Assembly (NCBI GenBank): GCA_002189105.1
Contig: NIOB01000001.1
Span: 868,001-932,000, forward strand
Source of the DNA: Saccharibacillus soli
GTDB taxonomy: Bacteria; Bacillota; Bacilli; Paenibacillales; Paenibacillaceae
Reading direction: 5' to 3'
Length of the DNA stretch: 64,000 bases
The notes under the pieces were generated by a model. That model saw only the letters and a list, made by a program, of their open reading frames with translations, made no database searches and was not told the origin of the DNA. This document shows, piece after piece, positions 60,648 through 64,000 of the stretch (position 1 is the stretch's first letter; each line of letters starts with the position of its first letter). Made by a program: the position numbers and the translations under genes.

Positions 60648-61688
60648 GTGAAGAAGCAGGTTCAGTTGGATCGAATCGTTTGGAAGCTGAAAATGGCAGC
60701 CCAGCGAGACGAAGCCTTGAAAGAATTTGGGGCAACCCGGCACGGTTACCGAATGAACGCAGCGCTTGACGCGGAAGAGATCGCGGGCTTCGAGGCGGAG
60801 GTTGGGGTGACTCTGCCAGAAGAGTTTTCTGAATTTCTGCAGGTGGTTGGCAATGGAGGCGCAGGACCGTATTATGGCATTTCTCCGCTTCAGGCAGGAA
60901 AACATGCAGAGACGCTCAAGTCGGTCTGCATCTTATCGCCGGACATGCCGCAGTGGCGCTGGAATGAACTGACGGCTTTTCTGGAGGGAACCGGGCTGTC
61001 ACAGGAGGAAAAAGACCGGCAGTTAAGTGAGCTGTATGGGGGTCTTCTGGAGATTGGAACGATGGGCTGGACTTTTGAGATGCGGCTTGTGTTGACGGGG
61101 CCGTATCGCGGTCGAATCGTTTATATTGATCGCACCCATCAGATTCCATTTTTTACATACGAGGCTAACTTCCTGGAATGGTATGAACGCTGGCTGGATG
61201 AGATCATCGGGGGTTATGACAACGGATGGTTCGCTATGGAACACATCGGCGGCGATGGGGAGTTGGTGGATCGTTATCTGTCGAGTCTGGAAGAGAAAGT
61301 CAAGGTGAGTGCGATCCAAGGGATGCACAAGCTGACCCAACTCAAGCCGGAAGCGGTCGAGTTTCTGCGGGAGCAGTGCGAAGATCGTTCATTGGCTATA
61401 CGGATTGCTGCGCTTGAGATTCTCTCACAAAAAAATTATGCAGCGGCGCTGCCGTATCTGGCACGTGCGTTGGACAGTGAATTGGCGGAAGAACGTCTGA
61501 ATGCCGTACGGCAGATTGGAATTCGCAGTGAAGGGGAGCTGGCAGCTTTGTTGGAGCGCCGTTTCCCTGAACATGGGACGCACGCAAGGGAGCTGTTGGA
61601 ACGCCGAGTAAGTGACGAGGATTCGGAGATTCGAGAGGAAGCGCGACGATTACTGAGCAAACTCAAGGTGAAAGTGAACAAGTCGTGA
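60648..61688 (+). CDS. SMI1/KNR4 (SUKH) domain protein with HEAT repeats
   Basis: 346 residues. Residues about 38-185 form an SMI1/KNR4 domain (EEIAGFEAEVGVTLPEEFSE, FLQVVGNGGAGPYYGI, TMGWTFEMRLVLTGPYRGRI). Residues about 205-340 are HEAT-like helical pairs (SSLEEKVKVSAIQGMHKLTQ, DRSLAIRIAALEILSQ, RRVSDEDSEIREEARRLL). SMI1/SUKH domains are frequent immunity proteins against polymorphic toxins, but also occur in cell-wall regulation. Start GTG 60648 has GGAGGGG eight bases upstream. Not part of a visible toxin locus. Confidence 0.82.
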   Translation: MKKQVQLDRIVWKLKMAAQRDEALKEFGATRHGYRMNAALDAEEIAGFEAEVGVTLPEEFSEFLQVVGNGGAGPYYGISPLQAGKHAETLKSVCILSPDMPQWRWNELTAFLEGTGLSQEEKDRQLSELYGGLLEIGTMGWTFEMRLVLTGPYRGRIVYIDRTHQIPFFTYEANFLEWYERWLDEIIGGYDNGWFAMEHIGGDGELVDRYLSSLEEKVKVSAIQGMHKLTQLKPEAVEFLREQCEDRSLAIRIAALEILSQKNYAAALPYLARALDSELAEERLNAVRQIGIRSEGELAALLERRFPEHGTHARELLERRVSDEDSEIREEARRLLSKLKVKVNKS

Positions 61689-61772
61689 ATATCGAGCTTG
61701 CTTTGCCCGTAGGGTCCGTTTCGCGCTATAATAGCAGGAAGAACGGAATCGAAATGGACGGGAGAGGATCGT

Positions 61773-62504
61773 ATGGAGGCCTGCCTGCTGATTCACGGTT
61801 TTACGGGAGGCGTGCATGAGATGGAGCCGCTTGCCGAGTTTCTGACGATCAAGGGATTTCGTGCCACTACCTTTACTCTTAGTGGTCACGGCGGCAGCCG
61901 CCGTGATATGCAGGATGCAGGGAGTCGGGAATGGATGGCAAGTGCGGAGGAAGAGTTGAAGAGGCTGCTCGACGAACAGGAGCAGGTTCATTTGATCGGA
62001 TTTTCGACGGGTGCTCTGATTGCCATGCGATTGTCGGCTCTCTATAAGCAGCGAATTGCTTCGCTAACGCTGCTGTCCACGCCTGTATTTCCGCTTCATC
62101 CACCGGCCATCGCGCGAACGTTGATTCAGCCCAAGATGGTCGGTCAGTATATTCGCAACTTCTTCACCGTACCGCCCAAGGCTACCCGCGAGTTTTATCG
62201 TATCGTCGATGAATCGCTGGAATGGTACGAAGATGCGACGGCTCCTGCGCTGGTCGTGCAGGGAGCACGCGATCATCTGGTGAAGCCGCGCAGTGGGCCT
62301 TATCTTCATGAGCACCTGGGGTCTGTGCACAAACAGTTGCTGGTTCTCCCGAACAGTGGTCATCTGGTCTGTCATTCGGCGGATCAAGTGGAGCTGTTCG
62401 ATACGGTGCTGGAACATCTCTTGAACGTCATGAGCGGACAGCCGATAGGGGAATCGATTCCGACAGCGGCTCCCGATTCGCGCGAGCAGCCCGAGATCAT
62501 TTGA
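61773..62504 (+). CDS. Monoacylglycerol-lipase/carboxylesterase family hydrolase
   Basis: 243 residues, alpha/beta hydrolase fold similar to Est30-type carboxylesterases: LLIHGFTGGVHEMEPLAEFL oxyanion-hole segment, FTLSGHGGSRRD, nucleophile elbow GFSTG (Ser in LIGFSTGALIAM), Asp in GARDHLVKP and catalytic His in LPNSGHLVCHSADQ. No signal peptide. ATG 61773 follows GGGAGAGGATCGT. Hydrolyses short or medium-chain esters, substrate unknown. Ends at a strong terminator. Confidence 0.87.
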   Translation: MEACLLIHGFTGGVHEMEPLAEFLTIKGFRATTFTLSGHGGSRRDMQDAGSREWMASAEEELKRLLDEQEQVHLIGFSTGALIAMRLSALYKQRIASLTLLSTPVFPLHPPAIARTLIQPKMVGQYIRNFFTVPPKATREFYRIVDESLEWYEDATAPALVVQGARDHLVKPRSGPYLHEHLGSVHKQLLVLPNSGHLVCHSADQVELFDTVLEHLLNVMSGQPIGESIPTAAPDSREQPEII

Positions 62505-62523
62505 ACGAGGACAGCCTGCCTTG

Positions 62524-62567
62524 AAACGGAGCGAAGCCGGATTTATTTTGGCGTCGCTCCGTTTTTT
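62524..62567 (+). terminator. Terminator after the esterase gene
   Basis: AAACGGAGCGA (62524-62534) pairs with TCGCTCCGTTT, followed by TTTT. Confidence 0.87.
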
Positions 62568-62647
62568 GCGGCAAAATGAAGAAGAATAGGAAAATGTGTG
62601 CTTGGTCAATGCGTTGGAAGTGACCGGACAGCCCGCTCTTGAAGTCT

Positions 62648-63337
62648 ATGGTAAGCCAAATACGCAAAGAAATCGAGGAGACGATGAACGAAATCGAAGC
62701 TTATAACGAGCCGTTTTTTTTGGAGAATTCCCAATTGCAGCCCCTGATCGAACGGAATCTGCATGAACTCGAACAGATTCGGATCCGCTGCGAACGCGAA
62801 AATCTGGACCGAGCAGAGAGGTTTCACGTGTATGGAGACCAGCATAAAAAGCATATGCAAGCCGTCAAACAGCTGGACGCGGAGAGAGCCGAAAAAGAAC
62901 TGTTGGATTACATCGCCATAAATCTGAAATCGGGTGAATGGACGCATTATGAATATTGGCTGAGACTTATCAACATTTTCCCTTCGCCACGTTATATCGA
63001 ATATTTGGTGGAGATTCTGAACTCGAAGAACAAGGATTACCTGCATTACTGGGCGATCGAGTATATCAAATACATGGAGCCGGAGATTTCCGATCCTTGG
63101 CTGCCCGAACTGAAAAAGTTGGCCGATCCGATCAATCCCGATTGGAGCGACGAAGAGGTCAAAAACTATTTTGAAATGCTGGCTTGGATGGACGAAGACG
63201 CGGAAGCTTTCTTTTTAACGCTGAAAAACTCCGAGAACCCAAGCGCCTCGCATCATGTCAATCTTTGGCTGGAAACGTACGAAGCGGACCGGCAAGAAGA
63301 CGAGGAAGATGAAGAAAACAAAAATATGAACGGCTAA
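62648..63337 (+). CDS. Acidic helical protein of unknown function
   Basis: 229 residues, no membrane segment, helical throughout, with a Glu/Asp-rich C-terminal tail (QEDEEDEENKNMNG). Segments WTHYEYWLRLINIFPSPRYI and LHYWAIEYIKYMEPEISDPW suggest HEAT-like helical pairs, but no family is recognised. Start uncertain: ATG 62648 has no good ribosome site, and ATG 62684 follows GAGGAG only three bases away. The gene is more A-rich than its neighbours. Function unknown. Confidence 0.68.
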   Translation: MVSQIRKEIEETMNEIEAYNEPFFLENSQLQPLIERNLHELEQIRIRCERENLDRAERFHVYGDQHKKHMQAVKQLDAERAEKELLDYIAINLKSGEWTHYEYWLRLINIFPSPRYIEYLVEILNSKNKDYLHYWAIEYIKYMEPEISDPWLPELKKLADPINPDWSDEEVKNYFEMLAWMDEDAEAFFLTLKNSENPSASHHVNLWLETYEADRQEDEEDEENKNMNG

Positions 63338-63345
63338 AGCCTGAA

Positions 63346-63378
63346 GATCCGAATGTTTTCTGTTCGGATTCTTTTTTT
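63346..63378 (+). terminator. Terminator before the SPFH gene
   Basis: ATCCGAA (63347-63353) pairs with TTCGGAT (63363-63369), then a run of seven T. Confidence 0.75.
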
Positions 63379-63411
63379 GTTTAATCTTCGTAACTTTTTG
63401 TTAATATCATA

Positions 63412-63440
63412 TTGATAATATCAAAAATGAATGGTATAGT
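63412..63440 (+). promoter_or_regulatory. Promoter with embedded palindrome for the SPFH gene
   Basis: TTGATA (63412-63417), 17-base spacer, TATAGT (63435-63440), 50 bases before the start. The -35 is part of the perfect dyad TGATAATATCA (63413-63423), preceded by TATCA at 63406-63410, a triple half-site arrangement. Confidence 0.75.
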
Positions 63441-63489
63441 TTCGTTAAAGTCAAAATGACAATAACAAAAAGAAGGCGAGGAACTTTCC

Positions 63490-64000
63490 ATGTTCGGATT
63501 CCGATTTGCCAAATTTCAGCCCAGCGAGTATGTGATGAAGATCAAGAATGGACGAGTCGTCAAAGAAGGCGTCGGACTGGCATTCCATTATTATGCGCCT
63601 ACAACCTCGGTGGTCGTCGTTCCAGTCTCGTCGATCGATGTTCCGTTCATGTTTGACGAGATGACGAGCGATTACCAGAAGATCACTGTGCAGGGACAGC
63701 TGATCTACCGCATCGCCGAGTATCGCCGGATGACCGAAGTGCTGAACTACACGTATGACTTGCGTAAAAATCGCTATCTATCGGATGATCCGGCTCTGCT
63801 CAGTCAGCGCGTTGTCAACATCGTCAAGGTGCGGATCAAGCGTGGTCTTGCCCGCATGCCGCTGCGTGAAGCGATCCAGGCCAGTGAAGCCCTGGCTCAG
63901 AGTATGCGCCGGGAGCTTGCCAGCGATGAAGAACTGGCTGCGCTGGGCGTTGAATTGATGGGGCTGTCGATTCTGGCAATTCTCCCTAACAAAGATACGA
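63490..64000 (+). CDS. SPFH/band 7 domain protein, N-terminal part
   Basis: The first 170 codons are visible before the window ends; no stop codon is reached. MFGFRFAKFQPSEYVMKIKN, GVGLAFHYYAPTTSVVVVPV, DYQKITVQGQLIYRIAEYRR and LRVCAGSL-free continuation EAIQASEALAQSMRRELASD identify an SPFH (stomatin/prohibitin/flotillin/HflK) domain. There is no transmembrane N-terminus, as in the cytoplasmic SPFH subfamily. ATG 63490 follows GCGAGGAAC. Full length and partner genes lie outside. Confidence 0.85.
   Translation, partial: MFGFRFAKFQPSEYVMKIKNGRVVKEGVGLAFHYYAPTTSVVVVPVSSIDVPFMFDEMTSDYQKITVQGQLIYRIAEYRRMTEVLNYTYDLRKNRYLSDDPALLSQRVVNIVKVRIKRGLARMPLREAIQASEALAQSMRRELASDEELAALGVELMGLSILAILPNKDT

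Noticed and set aside
1-64000. Mobile elements, prophage, tRNA and rRNA genes
   Set aside because: No transposase, integrase, phage structural gene, terminal inverted repeats with target duplication, or cloverleaf-type sequence was recognised on reading; a tRNA scan could still find a weak case.

Overview
The window looks like the chromosome of a Paenibacillaceae-type Firmicute (Paenibacillus/Saccharibacillus-like). Moderately high GC, strong Shine-Dalgarno sequences, several TTG/GTG starts, SigA-type promoters, CcpA cre-like sites, Bacillus-type Fur boxes and Bacillus-type loci (btr-feu-besA, acsA/acuA/acuC, hssRS-hrtBA) all point that way. I saw no rRNA, tRNA, CRISPR array, prophage or insertion sequence. 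The first gene (YceI family) and the last (SPFH domain) are cut by the window edges.

Layout. 0-8 kb: uvsE DNA repair, then a siderophore locus (besA-like esterase, Btr-like AraC activator, lipoprotein FeuA and permeases FeuB/FeuC) with two matching Fur boxes and no ATPase gene. 8-14 kb: a LysR regulator, a Gfo/Idh/MocA dehydrogenase behind a perfect-consensus cre site, a PH-domain membrane protein, an APC permease and a repeat-bearing lipoprotein. 14-16.5 kb: a LysR regulator divergent from acetoacetate decarboxylase and a ketopantoate-reductase-like gene. 16.7-22 kb: an HscC-type Hsp70, a J-domain/TPR protein and a DUF1266 protein in a tight operon, which I regard as the most interesting system here. 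22-30 kb: GNAT, SDR/AraC pair, then an arabinan-type uptake operon (ArsR-like regulator, ABC importer, GH43 enzyme). 30-35.5 kb: a TIM-barrel gene translationally coupled to HssR/HssS, followed by an HssR-type direct repeat and the HrtB/HrtA heme exporter. 35.5-38.5 kb: small membrane protein, EEP-family phosphatase/nuclease, MerR/TipAS regulator with a textbook 19-bp spacer promoter, and a BI-1 family protein. 38.5-43.2 kb: acetyl-CoA synthetase with its acetyltransferase/deacetylase pair AcuA and AcuC. 43.3-52.1 kb: LuxR regulator divergent from a saccharopine-dehydrogenase-like gene, an SSADH-like aldehyde dehydrogenase, MaoC-like hydratase, DUF418 membrane protein, an unknown acidic protein, XRE-cupin regulator and an atypical SDR. 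52.2-64 kb: a 1040-residue secreted glycoside hydrolase, a small membrane protein, an EmrB/QacA-type exporter, a flavin-reductase-like protein, a group of uncharacterised proteins (556-aa protein, SMI1+HEAT protein, acidic helical protein) around an esterase, and the start of an SPFH protein.

How the genes work together: iron enters through the Btr/Feu/BesA genes under Fur, while heme excess is sensed by HssRS and relieved by HrtBA. Carbon genes (arabinan uptake, secreted hydrolase, sugar dehydrogenase, acsA) share cre-like CcpA sites. AcsA activity is probably switched by AcuA acetylation and AcuC deacetylation. The HscC operon appears to be a dedicated chaperone machine whose client is unknown.

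Most start sites were chosen from Shine-Dalgarno spacing. Identifications rest on motifs and remembered family features; no database search was run.
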